From Kiritimatiellia bacterium (GTDB lineage Bacteria; Verrucomicrobiota; Kiritimatiellia; RFP12; UBA1067): 5,953 nucleotides of DNA. This document shows, piece after piece, positions 1-5,745 of this stretch (position 1 is the first letter of the stretch; each line of letters begins with the position of its first letter). The DNA lies in assembly GCA_017965685.1 (NCBI GenBank), contig JAGCPM010000142.1:1-5953 (forward strand), read 5' to 3'. The notes beneath the pieces are model-generated. The model did no database searches. It was not told where the DNA came from and saw only the letters and a program-made list of their open reading frames with translations. A program made the translations under genes and the position numbers.

Positions 1-576
1 CACGCAGACGAAATCGCGCTCGGGGATTCCTCCAGACTTCCTGAATATTCCCCTCAACGCACGTGCAAGAGGATCGCCCTCGATCTTCCTGAATACGGAA
101 GTCCTCACTTGCGTGGGATCCTTCTTCATCGCCGCACCCATGGACGAAAACAGCCTGACATTCCCGAACGACAATGCATGTCGGACAAGCGCCGCCTTGT
201 CCACGAGAGAATCGATAGCGTCCACTACGAAATCACAGCTTCCAAGATCAAACTCTCCGGCGTTCTGCGGCGTGTATGCGCACGAACGGACGTCGAGGAC
301 GATATCGGGGTTGATCGCCTTCAATCTCGCCGCCATTACCTCGACCTTTATTTCGCCGACATTTCCGTCCAAGGCCATAAGCTGTCGGTTGAGATTCGAC
401 GGCGCAATGGCATCGGGATCGACAATCATCATTTCCCCTATGCCGGATCTGACAAGAGCTTCCGCGCACCAGCCGCCAACGCCGCCAACGCCGAATACGG
501 CCACTTTTGTCCGCGAGAGTCTTTCCATACCCTCGCGAGAGAACATCGCCTCGATCCTGTCGAACCGCCCTTCCAT
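1..576 (-). CDS. tcdA: tRNA threonylcarbamoyladenosine dehydratase TcdA (CsdL/ThiF-like), 3' end outside window
   Basis: An E1-like enzyme that uses ATP to cyclise the t6A base at tRNA position 37 to ct6A in the cytoplasm. I read 192 codons from the ATG at 576 with the frame open to base 1, so the C-terminus is missing. Visible ThiF/E1 signatures are the nucleotide-binding loop GVGGVGG at residues 29-35, an acidic residue after the second beta strand (DPD, 53-55), the SNLNRQ motif at 60-65, the conserved lysine of GEIK near 77, and the VVDAIDS motif around 117-123. TcdA is favoured over ThiF, MoeB or HesA by SSMGAA...DPT near 144-155, followed by a DPLARALR-like segment, both typical of TcdA. 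The E. coli protein is about 268 residues, so roughly 70 should lie beyond the edge. The start sits 5 bases after the rsgA stop, with an AAGGAAAGAG ribosome site inside the end of rsgA. It is probably the last or a late gene of the RNA-binding protein/rsgA operon. Confidence 0.9.
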   Translation of the reverse strand, partial: MEGRFDRIEAMFSREGMERLSRTKVAVFGVGGVGGWCAEALVRSGIGEMMIVDPDAIAPSNLNRQLMALDGNVGEIKVEVMAARLKAINPDIVLDVRSCAYTPQNAGEFDLGSCDFVVDAIDSLVDKAALVRHALSFGNVRLFSSMGAAMKKDPTQVRTSVFRKIEGDPLARALRGIFRKSGGIPERDFVCV

Positions 577-581
577 GCAAA

Positions 582-1439
582 TCACTCTTTCCTTCGCCAG
601 CGGTGGGTGCTTTCCCCGCGAACGGCGAAACGTTCTTCCTCTCCGAGGCGGCCGATCTCGCGCACTCCGGGCGTATCCACGACCATCGCGCCAGACTTGA
701 GCATGAAGAGTGTCCGCGAAGTGGTCGTGTGGCGTCCCTTTCCGCTCCACTCCTGCACGTCCTGCGTCGCCGCAATCTCGTCCCCGGCAAGGGTATTGAG
801 GAATGTGGATTTGCCGACGCCCGACGACCCCACAAGCGCGACGGTGCGGCCAGGGAGGAAATGGTGCGCGAGCGAAGCGAGACCTTCGCCTGTCAACGAC
901 GATATGGCCGCGAGTCCCGCTCGCGAACCTATCGCTTCCTTGAGCTCCGCAATCCGCTCTTCGTCGCCTTCTTCAAAAAGATCCATCTTCGTGATCACGA
1001 CCACTATTTCCGCATCGCCGCAGGACGCCGCGAGATCGAGATACCTTTCAATGCGCTCTACGGAAAAATCCTCGTTCATGGACATCATCACGAAAAGCGA
1101 ATCGAAATTCACGGCGAGCACCTGCGATTTGCGCCTCGCCGAGGGATCCTTGCGCTCGAACAACGACCTGCGCGGCAACACGGCCGTAATCATCGAATCG
1201 CCGTGCGGATTGTAGACGTAGCGGACGAAATCGCCCGTGACCGGACTCACCGCGTCTTCGCCGAGAAAGGCGGACTTCTTCTTGCGGGCAATCGTCTCGC
1301 CGCCCGCTTCGTCGCAGACGATATGGTAGTAGTCGCCGTGGGCGCGGACTACGCGCGCGACGCCTCGACTCTCCCCGCCGCGCCAGCCGTAGAGCCGCGC
1401 GACGCTGCCATCAGACCGCGAATGGTTCGACGAAGGCAT
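582..1439 (-). CDS. rsgA: Ribosome small-subunit-dependent GTPase RsgA (YjeQ/EngC), lacking the C-terminal zinc domain
   Basis: A circularly permuted GTPase that binds the 30S subunit late in assembly. Using the ATG at 1439 the protein has 285 residues. An OB-fold-like N-terminus (about 25-90) precedes the family segment QVLAVNFDSLFVMMSMNEDF (106-125). The permuted GTPase motifs follow in the expected order: G4 TKMD (150-153), G5 region AISSLTGEG (near 178-186), G1 GSSGVGKS (204-211), G2 threonines in GRHTTTS (235-241) and G3 DTPG (255-258). Only 27 residues follow G3. Family members normally carry about 70 more, with a Cys/His zinc site (CxxxxCxHxxEPxC type). No such residues are present, and tcdA begins 5 bases later, so no frameshift hides them here. 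The frame also has ATG at 1475, but that would overlap the upstream gene by 65 bases; 1439 gives 29. Neither start has a well-spaced Shine-Dalgarno, so the start is uncertain. Identity is firm; full function is less certain. Confidence 0.88.
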   Translation of the reverse strand: MPSSNHSRSDGSVARLYGWRGGESRGVARVVRAHGDYYHIVCDEAGGETIARKKKSAFLGEDAVSPVTGDFVRYVYNPHGDSMITAVLPRRSLFERKDPSARRKSQVLAVNFDSLFVMMSMNEDFSVERIERYLDLAASCGDAEIVVVITKMDLFEEGDEERIAELKEAIGSRAGLAAISSLTGEGLASLAHHFLPGRTVALVGSSGVGKSTFLNTLAGDEIAATQDVQEWSGKGRHTTTSRTLFMLKSGAMVVDTPGVREIGRLGEEERFAVRGESTHRWRRKE

Positions 1440-1764
1440 CCTTGAAGTCGTAAAGCGCGGGGAAAGTCCCGCCATACATGCCGTCGGCGTCGAAGAGCAA
1501 TTTCGCCTCGACGAGATTCTGGATTACCTCGCCGATATCCTGGCATTCCTTGAAGCCCCACTCCTCGAGCACCATCGCCGACATCGGACCGTAGCGGTCG
1601 AGAACATAGTCCCTGAAATCATCCACGATCTCTTCCGGCGTGGGCTGCCTCTTCAGGTCGTCGACGAGTTCCTTGATGACCTGCCCCACCAAACAATAGG
1701 CCCGCGCGTTGTAGCGCGGGTCCTTGGCTGCAAAGCCATCGAACAGTTCAGGTTCGATGTCCAT
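1411..1764 (-). CDS. Minf_1886 family protein (TIGR04138-like, Planctomycetes/Verrucomicrobia conserved hypothetical)
   Basis: A small conserved protein of 117 residues with no known biochemical role. I recognise it by the family-like pattern: an N-terminal KDPRYNARAYCLVGQ segment (about 14-28), a middle helix ending in RDYVLDRYGPMS (about 51-62), then VLEEWGFKECQDIGEVIQNL (about 64-83), and a C-terminal ALYDFKDAF near the end. The family is known mainly from Planctomycetes and Verrucomicrobia. The ATG at 1764 is chosen because family similarity begins just after it. The frame is open to an ATG at 1860, but that would run back through the RGG-coding part of the RNA-binding gene. No clear Shine-Dalgarno precedes 1764. 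The start lies 16 bases after the RNA-binding gene's stop, and the 3' end overlaps rsgA, so it is co-transcribed with RNA and translation genes. That suggests, but does not show, a role in the same process. Confidence 0.82.
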   Translation of the reverse strand: MDIEPELFDGFAAKDPRYNARAYCLVGQVIKELVDDLKRQPTPEEIVDDFRDYVLDRYGPMSAMVLEEWGFKECQDIGEVIQNLVEAKLLFDADGMYGGTFPALYDFKDAFVEPFAV

Positions 1765-1780
1765 CGCGAATGCGAACGGA

Positions 1781-2143
1781 TTACCAGCGCGTTTCGCGCC
1801 TGGGACCGCGATCGCCGTATCCGCCGCGACCGTATCCGCCGCGACCGCCGCGATCGCCATATCCGCCGCGGCCGCCGTATCCGCCGCGACCCTCTTCGCG
1901 AGGCTTCGGCTGCGACTCGTTCACGCGCACCGTGCGGCCGTCGAGTTCATGACCGTTAAGGGCGTCTATCGCGGCCTGCGCCTGTGCGGCGTCGGGCATC
2001 GTGACGAAGCCGAATCCCTTGCTGCGACCGGTCATACGATCGGTCACGACCCGTACGGCAGTAACTTCGCCGAAAGGTGCGAACGCTGCCTTTAATCCTT
2101 CGTCAGTCGTCGCATAAGCGAGGTTACCAACATAGATTTCCAT
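1781..2143 (-). CDS. Cold-shock/Rbp-type RNA-binding protein with one RRM and an RGG-rich tail
   Basis: A 120-residue single-stranded RNA-binding protein of the bacterial RRM family, probably an RNA chaperone in the cytoplasm. The RRM fills about residues 1-77. RNP2 is IYVGNL (3-8) and RNP1 is RSKGFGFV (40-47), with the aromatic residues needed for base stacking at Tyr4, Phe44 and Phe46. The tail from about 85 to 113 is low-complexity Arg/Gly/Tyr, built from RGGYG-type units, and the protein ends in Trp. The tail makes the DNA of roughly 1800-1890 repetitive on both strands. The ATG at 2143 has a good ribosome site, AAGGA, nine bases upstream. It is the first gene of the left-hand operon, with its own candidate promoter at 2213-2242. 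Similar proteins in other bacteria are often cold-induced; nothing here proves that regulation. Confidence 0.95.
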   Translation of the reverse strand: MEIYVGNLAYATTDEGLKAAFAPFGEVTAVRVVTDRMTGRSKGFGFVTMPDAAQAQAAIDALNGHELDGRTVRVNESQPKPREEGRGGYGGRGGYGDRGGRGGYGRGGYGDRGPRRETRW

Positions 2144-2218
2144 CTGATTTGTTCCTTGTGTGTTCTGTCTCCCGGCCCGAAAGCACCCGCCTCCACGGCC
2201 AAGATGTTGCGTAGTTTA
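2144..2218 (-). other. Intergenic leader between the lolA-like gene and the RRM gene
   Basis: These 75 bases separate the two operon-like blocks. They hold the -10 box and the 5' leader of the RRM gene. I found no convincing intrinsic terminator (no stable GC stem followed by a T run), so transcription may continue from the lolA-like gene into the RRM operon. The leader is GC-rich in its middle and AC-rich just before the ribosome site. Confidence 0.5.
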
Positions 2219-2242
2219 TCAATTTTCCCCCCGCTTCGTCAA
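2213..2242 (-). promoter_or_regulatory. Candidate sigma70-type promoter for the RRM protein operon
   Basis: On the minus strand, TTGACG (2242-2237) lies 18 bases upstream of TAAACT (2218-2213). The -35 matches the consensus at five of six bases and the -10 at four of six. The predicted transcription start near 2206 leaves a leader of about 60 bases containing the AAGGA ribosome site. The -35 lies inside the last codons of the LolA-like gene. The segment TTGATAAACTACGC is nearly identical to the fmt promoter region (see 5746-5775), which raises my confidence. Confidence 0.55.
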
Positions 2243-2776
2243 TGGGGTATCGAACTTTATCGAAAATACCGTGCCGTCGGGAAAGGTCGCCTTGAGGGTC
2301 CACGAAGGGAAGGTTCCGTCTGCCTCGACGCGCGAAAGGACTTTCTTCAGCCGCGCATCGGACGGCTTCGCGAGCACGTGGAACGGAGCCTCGTCCCCTT
2401 CTCCATCCTTCTTGTACATGCTGTCGAAGGCTTTGAAGAAATCGCCGAAGTCGCCTCTCTCGAGCGCATCGAACCGCGCAGCGAAGGGAAGAGACGAAAG
2501 CGGCTTCTCCACGAATTCATCCTCGTTCGAATAGACATACTTTTCCCTGTCGGCCCAAAAGAGGGAATCGAAAGGCTCCGTCACGCGCCACTCGAAATCC
2601 CTGCCCGGTCTTATCGCGAAAGTCCCCTCCGAGACGAACTTTTCGCCGGTAGGCAGAATCTTCGTCTGCACAAACGCGCCGCGAGTCTCGTTCGTCCGCG
2701 CAAGGTGGCGCGCGATGTCTTGCGGGACCTCAACGGCGAAATTCGCAATCAAAAGACAAGCGAACCCGAAGAGCAT
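2219..2776 (-). CDS. LolA-like periplasmic lipoprotein/lipid carrier protein
   Basis: A 185-residue protein of the LolA type, which in canonical form shuttles lipoproteins across the periplasm. Residues 2-14 form a hydrophobic segment that could be a signal peptide, but it lacks the usual positive charges before it. LolA-like features are GAFVQTK (33-39), then an extended G-T-F-x-I-R-P pattern leading to FEWRVTEPF (61-69), as in the half-barrel strands of the family. The C-terminal half (about 150-180) has the alternating strand pattern expected of the same fold. The ATG at 2776 overlaps the dehydratase gene by 28 bases and is preceded by AAAGGAGAGG. Because it follows ACP, ligase and dehydratase genes, it is more likely the LolA paralogue found in aryl-polyene-type clusters, where it is thought to handle the lipid product, than the housekeeping LolA. 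Sequence alone cannot separate these roles. Confidence 0.75.
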   Translation of the reverse strand: MLFGFACLLIANFAVEVPQDIARHLARTNETRGAFVQTKILPTGEKFVSEGTFAIRPGRDFEWRVTEPFDSLFWADREKYVYSNEDEFVEKPLSSLPFAARFDALERGDFGDFFKAFDSMYKKDGEGDEAPFHVLAKPSDARLKKVLSRVEADGTFPSWTLKATFPDGTVFSIKFDTPLTKRGEN

Positions 2777-3042
2777 ACATCCTCTCCTTTCTTGAACGCG
2801 TAAAATATTTCGCCGTCGCCCTTTTTCTCGAGAACGATTGTCACGTTGTCGCCCGGACGTATCACCCGCATGAACTTCATGCGCCGGACCGACTTCAGCG
2901 CAATCTCCCGCCCGAGCATCTTCTCCGCATGGCAGTGCGCAAGTTTGAGCTGCATCACGCCGGGCATTATCGGGAAACCCGGGAAATGTCCCTGGAAGAA
3001 GCTCTCGCTTCCGTCGAACTTCAATTGAGCACTGTAAGGCAT
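2749..3042 (-). CDS. Hot-dog 3-hydroxyacyl-ACP dehydratase-like protein (FabZ/ApeI type)
   Basis: A compact 97-residue single hot-dog protein. The signature FFQGHFPGFPIMPGVMQLKL (15-34) matches the FabZ/ApeI active-site segment, with the catalytic histidine at His19. In FabZ a glutamate follows PGV by four positions (PGVxxxE); here that position is Lys33. ApeI-type enzymes also depart from FabZ at this position, as I recall, so the change fits that subgroup but leaves catalysis uncertain. A later segment, MKFMRVIRPGDNVTIVLEKK, matches the F-x-x-x-v-x-P-G-D strand of FabZ relatives. The length is short even for the family (FabZ is about 140-150). The ATG at 3042 has GGAG eight bases upstream and overlaps the ligase gene by 22 bases. 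The frame is open to an ATG at 3240, but those residues would be an antisense-like shadow of the ligase gene. Confidence 0.82.
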   Translation of the reverse strand: MPYSAQLKFDGSESFFQGHFPGFPIMPGVMQLKLAHCHAEKMLGREIALKSVRRMKFMRVIRPGDNVTIVLEKKGDGEIFYAFKKGEDVCSSGSLVF

Positions 3043-4226
3043 TTCACTATCTCCGAATGCACAACCTTGCCCTGCGCGTTCCTCGGAAGGCTGCCGACGA
3101 ACCTCCATCTTTTGGGGACAGTCCCCTTCGGGAACACCGGAAGAAGGAGCTTGCGCATCTCCAGCACACTCCTCGGCACGCCCGCGAGAACCGCGCCGAG
3201 CATCGGCCCCCTTTCGCCCTCGATCACCGCAAGCGCGCATTCCCTGAAGCCGAGCGCAACGACCTTCTCCTCCATCTCCGCGAGATTGACACGCTCCTCG
3301 TTTATCTTGACGAGCCTATCCATGCGCCCAAGAAGCCTGAAGCGCCTTCCCGACGAATCCATCTCGACGCCATCGCCCATCAGATAGCTTTTCCGGAACG
3401 AGAACGGCGAACGAACGAGAAGCCGACCTTCTTCCACCGAAACCTTCACCGGATCGAACGTCTCCCAAAGACCATCGCCTCTTCTGGACGCTATTCCGCC
3501 GGTTTCCGTGGAACCGTATATCTGCCGCGGCTCGACACCGAAGATTCTTTTCGCAGCCTTAGACACATGATCAGAAAGCATTGCGCCGCTGGTCGTTATC
3601 TCGACCGCGTTCCCAGGCACATCGTACTGCGAGGCGTAGGCGGCGAACCGCGAAAGGAAGCTCGGCGTAGTAACCAGAAACACCTTTGCGCACTCCTTCA
3701 TCTTCGCGACAAGCTGCTCCGGAGAAACTATCGTTTCCAGATCGGCCCTGCAACCGAGCGCCTTCGGTAGCATAACGCGCCAAAGGGTGCCGTACATGTG
3801 GCTTTCCTCGACCGTCGCCAGAAAGACCGGCTTCTCGGCACCGCCCCACGCTTTGAGGTAGTGGTCGCGGTGCATGGCCGTCTCCTTCGCGAGCGATTCG
3901 AAGGTCTTAACAATAGTCTTTGGTCCGCCGGTCGAACCGCTGGTGTGGAACGTCACGGAAAATCTCTTGCGGCGGATCCGCCCCTCGACAAGGAAAGTCA
4001 GCGCGACGATGGCCGGCGTTGCGAAAGAAAAACGCCAGTCTGTCGCGGCGATGGCGGTAGTGCAAATGAGTATCGCGAACCAGACCCAAGTCAGCCGCCG
4101 GCAATACTCCTCCGCGCCGTCAGGCGTTATCCCGCCGGATATCCGCCGCGCGAAAACGAGGCAGAGCGGAACGCGCCCCGGCAGAAGCGAGAACCCGAAA
4201 AGCGCTGCGAATACGGCCGAAAGCAT
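3021..4226 (-). CDS. COG4648 membrane domain fused to an acyl-AMP ligase (ApeG-ApeH-like fusion)
   Basis: A 401-residue fusion. Residues 1-90 look like the second half of the COG4648 membrane family: hydrophobic stretches at about 3-15, 46-62 and 66-80 around PLCLVFARRI (20-29) and YCRRLTWVW (41-49). From about 92 an AMP-forming acyl-CoA/ACP ligase follows: P-loop-like FHTSGSTGGPK (93-103), YGSTETGG (237-244), GD at 284-285, LLGRMDRLVKINEERVNL (298-315), and the C-terminal lysine motif PRNAQGK (381-387), whose Lys387 should be the adenylation lysine. Related ligases have about 100 residues before the P-loop; these are absent, so both partners appear shortened. The likely role is activating a free acyl or aryl acid and loading it on one of the two ACPs at the inner membrane. 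The ATG at 4226 shares one base with the preceding stop (TGATG) and has no Shine-Dalgarno, so translation is probably coupled. Confidence 0.83.
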   Translation of the reverse strand: MLSAVFAALFGFSLLPGRVPLCLVFARRISGGITPDGAEEYCRRLTWVWFAILICTTAIAATDWRFSFATPAIVALTFLVEGRIRRKRFSVTFHTSGSTGGPKTIVKTFESLAKETAMHRDHYLKAWGGAEKPVFLATVEESHMYGTLWRVMLPKALGCRADLETIVSPEQLVAKMKECAKVFLVTTPSFLSRFAAYASQYDVPGNAVEITTSGAMLSDHVSKAAKRIFGVEPRQIYGSTETGGIASRRGDGLWETFDPVKVSVEEGRLLVRSPFSFRKSYLMGDGVEMDSSGRRFRLLGRMDRLVKINEERVNLAEMEEKVVALGFRECALAVIEGERGPMLGAVLAGVPRSVLEMRKLLLPVFPKGTVPKRWRFVGSLPRNAQGKVVHSEIVKCLTVLN

Positions 4227-4477
4227 CAGCCGGCCATATATTTCCCGACCAGCGCAACGGCGTCGCCCATCGTGCGAATCGCCTTGAACTCTTCAACCGA
4301 GAGCTGCTTGCCGATTTCCTGCTGAAGGCGCACGAAAAGGTCCACCGCATCGATCGAATCGAAGTCGAGATCCGTGAAGAGGTTCGTATCCTTCGTCACG
4401 CCCGACACGTCGATCTCAAAGTCCTTTTCAAGGACGGATTTTATCTTTGCTTCTATTTCTTCAGGTGTAGGATTCAT
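4226..4477 (-). CDS. Acyl carrier protein, second copy (ApeF-like)
   Basis: An 83-residue acyl carrier protein. The phosphopantetheine attachment motif is DFDSIDAVDL, with the modified serine at Ser41. The rest is a short acidic four-helix protein, as usual for type II fatty-acid or polyketide systems. GGAGG lies six bases before the ATG at 4477. The gene shares four bases (ATGA) with the first ACP gene and one base with the ligase gene, so the three are probably translated together. It differs from its neighbour in both helix sequences and the flanks of the serine motif, so the pair is not a recent duplication. It is probably dedicated to this cluster; a second ACP elsewhere would serve primary fatty-acid synthesis. 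Confidence 0.92.
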   Translation of the reverse strand: MNPTPEEIEAKIKSVLEKDFEIDVSGVTKDTNLFTDLDFDSIDAVDLFVRLQQEIGKQLSVEEFKAIRTMGDAVALVGKYMAG

Positions 4478-4737
4478 TTCGCGCCTCCAGATACGAATTC
4501 CGCGAGAGTCTTCACGGAATGGAAAATCTTCTTATTCTCGGCCGGATCCTTCGAGAAAGCCACGCCGAATTCTTTCCTTATCGCCATGCCCAGTTCCAGC
4601 GCATCGATGGAATCCAGCCCCAGCCCGTCGCCGAAAAGCGGCGCATCGGTCTCGATCTCCGCAGGACTCACGTCCTCAAGGTCGAGGCTGGAGACTATTA
4701 TGTCCTTTATGCGGGCCTCAATCTGTTCTATGTTCAT
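4474..4737 (-). CDS. Acyl carrier protein, first copy (ApeE-like)
   Basis: An 87-residue acyl carrier protein with the motif GLGLDSIDALELG and the phosphopantetheine serine at Ser43. The preceding LFGDGLGLDS and following AIRKEFGV resemble ApeE-type ACPs of aryl-polyene clusters more than primary-metabolism AcpP, which typically has GADSLDTVE. The ATG at 4737 has GGAG nine bases upstream and lies 13 bases after the fmt stop codon. It is the first dedicated gene of the acyl-chain module and overlaps the second ACP by four bases. Paired, divergent ACPs are a hallmark of these clusters, one thought to carry the starter and the other the growing chain; that division of labour is not shown here. 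Confidence 0.92.
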   Translation of the reverse strand: MNIEQIEARIKDIIVSSLDLEDVSPAEIETDAPLFGDGLGLDSIDALELGMAIRKEFGVAFSKDPAENKKIFHSVKTLAEFVSGGAK

Positions 4738-4750
4738 GTATCGTGTCTCC

Positions 4751-5737
4751 TTAAGAATCCAGCAAACTGTCGCCTGGCTGTAGCGGACGCCCCTTGCCGC
4801 ACAGAAATGCTCCGCAATCCATGAGCGCGCTTCCTTCCGGCTTCACTTCAAGCGGCATGAGCGCCGTATGGCCGCACTTCACGACGAATCCGTTCTTCCT
4901 TATCGCCAGGACTGTCCCGCTTTCTGCGTCCTTCCAGGCTTCCTCCATGTCGCTCACAATAGCCGCGCGCGTCACGACGAGCCTGCCGTTGAAGCCCCCT
5001 TTGCGCATCTTCTCCGGCAGGAACGTGAAACATCCCGGCCAAGGGCTGTACGCCCTTATCTTCCTGTCGATGACGATTACGTCCTCGTTCCACGCGATGA
5101 GGCCGTCCGTCTTCTTGAGCTTCCATGCGAAGGTGGCTTCGCTTGGATTCTGCTCGACGAGATTGACGGTTTCGCCCGCCGCGAGGCTCTTCAGAGTCTT
5201 GACCAGAGCCCCGCCGCCGGCAATCGCGAGAAGGTCCATCAGCCGTCCGCCGGTCGTGTCGGAGTATATCGGCTCGTAACTCTGGTAGAGTATCGGCCCG
5301 TCATCCATCCCGAGCCCCATCTTCATCACTGTAACGCCAGTGAGCTTCTCGCCAGCCGCTATCGCCGCCACGACTGGCGAAGCGCCCCGATACTTCGGCA
5401 AGAGCGAGAAATGGCAATTGATGCAACCGTGCGGAGGAAGCTCGAGAATCGGCGCCTTCAGGAACTGCCCGAAGGCCACAACCACTATCGCATCGGGATT
5501 CAGCGAGCGTATCTCGGCCATCGTTTCGGCGGAATTCACGTTGCCGGACGAAATAACGTTCGGAAGATCCCTCTCCATGGCATACGCCTTGCAGGGGCAG
5601 GGCGTAAGAGCCTTGCCTCTTCCCGCAGGCCTATCCGGCGGAGTGACCACCCCGACGACCTCCAGCTCCTTTTCGCGCAACAGCGCGTAAAGGCATGTCG
5701 CCGAAGCGGACGAAGAACCCATGAACAAAATCCTCAT
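4751..5737 (-). CDS. fmt: Methionyl-tRNA formyltransferase
   Basis: Transfers a formyl group from 10-formyl-tetrahydrofolate to initiator Met-tRNA. The protein has 328 residues, close to the usual 310-330. The N-terminal formyltransferase domain contains PDRPAGRGK (34-42), the catalytic segment INCHFSLLPKYRGASPV (106-122) with Asn107 and His109, and the conserved aspartate in GLGMDDGPIL (Asp145/146). The C-terminal tRNA-binding domain includes FAWKLKKTDGLIAWNE and IRAYSPWPG. I chose the ATG at 5737 because MRILFMGSS is the canonical start. The frame is open further upstream to 5890, but that extension translates the promoter and repeat region. No ribosome site precedes 5737, and a strong -10 box ends nine bases upstream, which suggests a leaderless or near-leaderless transcript. 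Unusually, fmt heads a unit that continues into lipid-type biosynthesis genes instead of pairing with def. Confidence 0.97.
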   Translation of the reverse strand: MRILFMGSSSASATCLYALLREKELEVVGVVTPPDRPAGRGKALTPCPCKAYAMERDLPNVISSGNVNSAETMAEIRSLNPDAIVVVAFGQFLKAPILELPPHGCINCHFSLLPKYRGASPVVAAIAAGEKLTGVTVMKMGLGMDDGPILYQSYEPIYSDTTGGRLMDLLAIAGGGALVKTLKSLAAGETVNLVEQNPSEATFAWKLKKTDGLIAWNEDVIVIDRKIRAYSPWPGCFTFLPEKMRKGGFNGRLVVTRAAIVSDMEEAWKDAESGTVLAIRKNGFVVKCGHTALMPLEVKPEGSALMDCGAFLCGKGRPLQPGDSLLDS

Positions 5738-5745
5738 GGCCGCGT

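Noticed and set aside
109..1215. Long plus-strand open frame of 368 codons, and others at 113-700 and 507-1445
   Set aside because: They are antisense to tcdA and rsgA, whose minus-strand products carry clear family motifs; the plus-strand translations show no recognisable domain and are an effect of GC-rich codons.
1409..1413. TGATG overlap as the rsgA start
   Set aside because: That ATG is not in the rsgA reading frame.
1765..1860. Extension of the Minf_1886 protein to an ATG at 1860
   Set aside because: The Ala-rich extension is the RGG-coding repeat read in another frame; family similarity starts after 1764.
1770..1952. Plus-strand proline-rich 60-residue frame (PPRPYPPRP repeats)
   Set aside because: It is the complement of the RGG tail of the RRM protein; complementing Arg/Gly codons yields Pro/Arg-rich nonsense.
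2144..2218. Rho-independent terminator after the lolA-like gene
   Set aside because: There is only a weak GGCC pairing and no T run; not supported.
3043..3240. N-terminal extension of the dehydratase to an ATG at 3240
   Set aside because: The extra 66 residues lie over the ligase gene in another frame and look like out-of-frame sequence; a good Shine-Dalgarno precedes the ATG at 3042.
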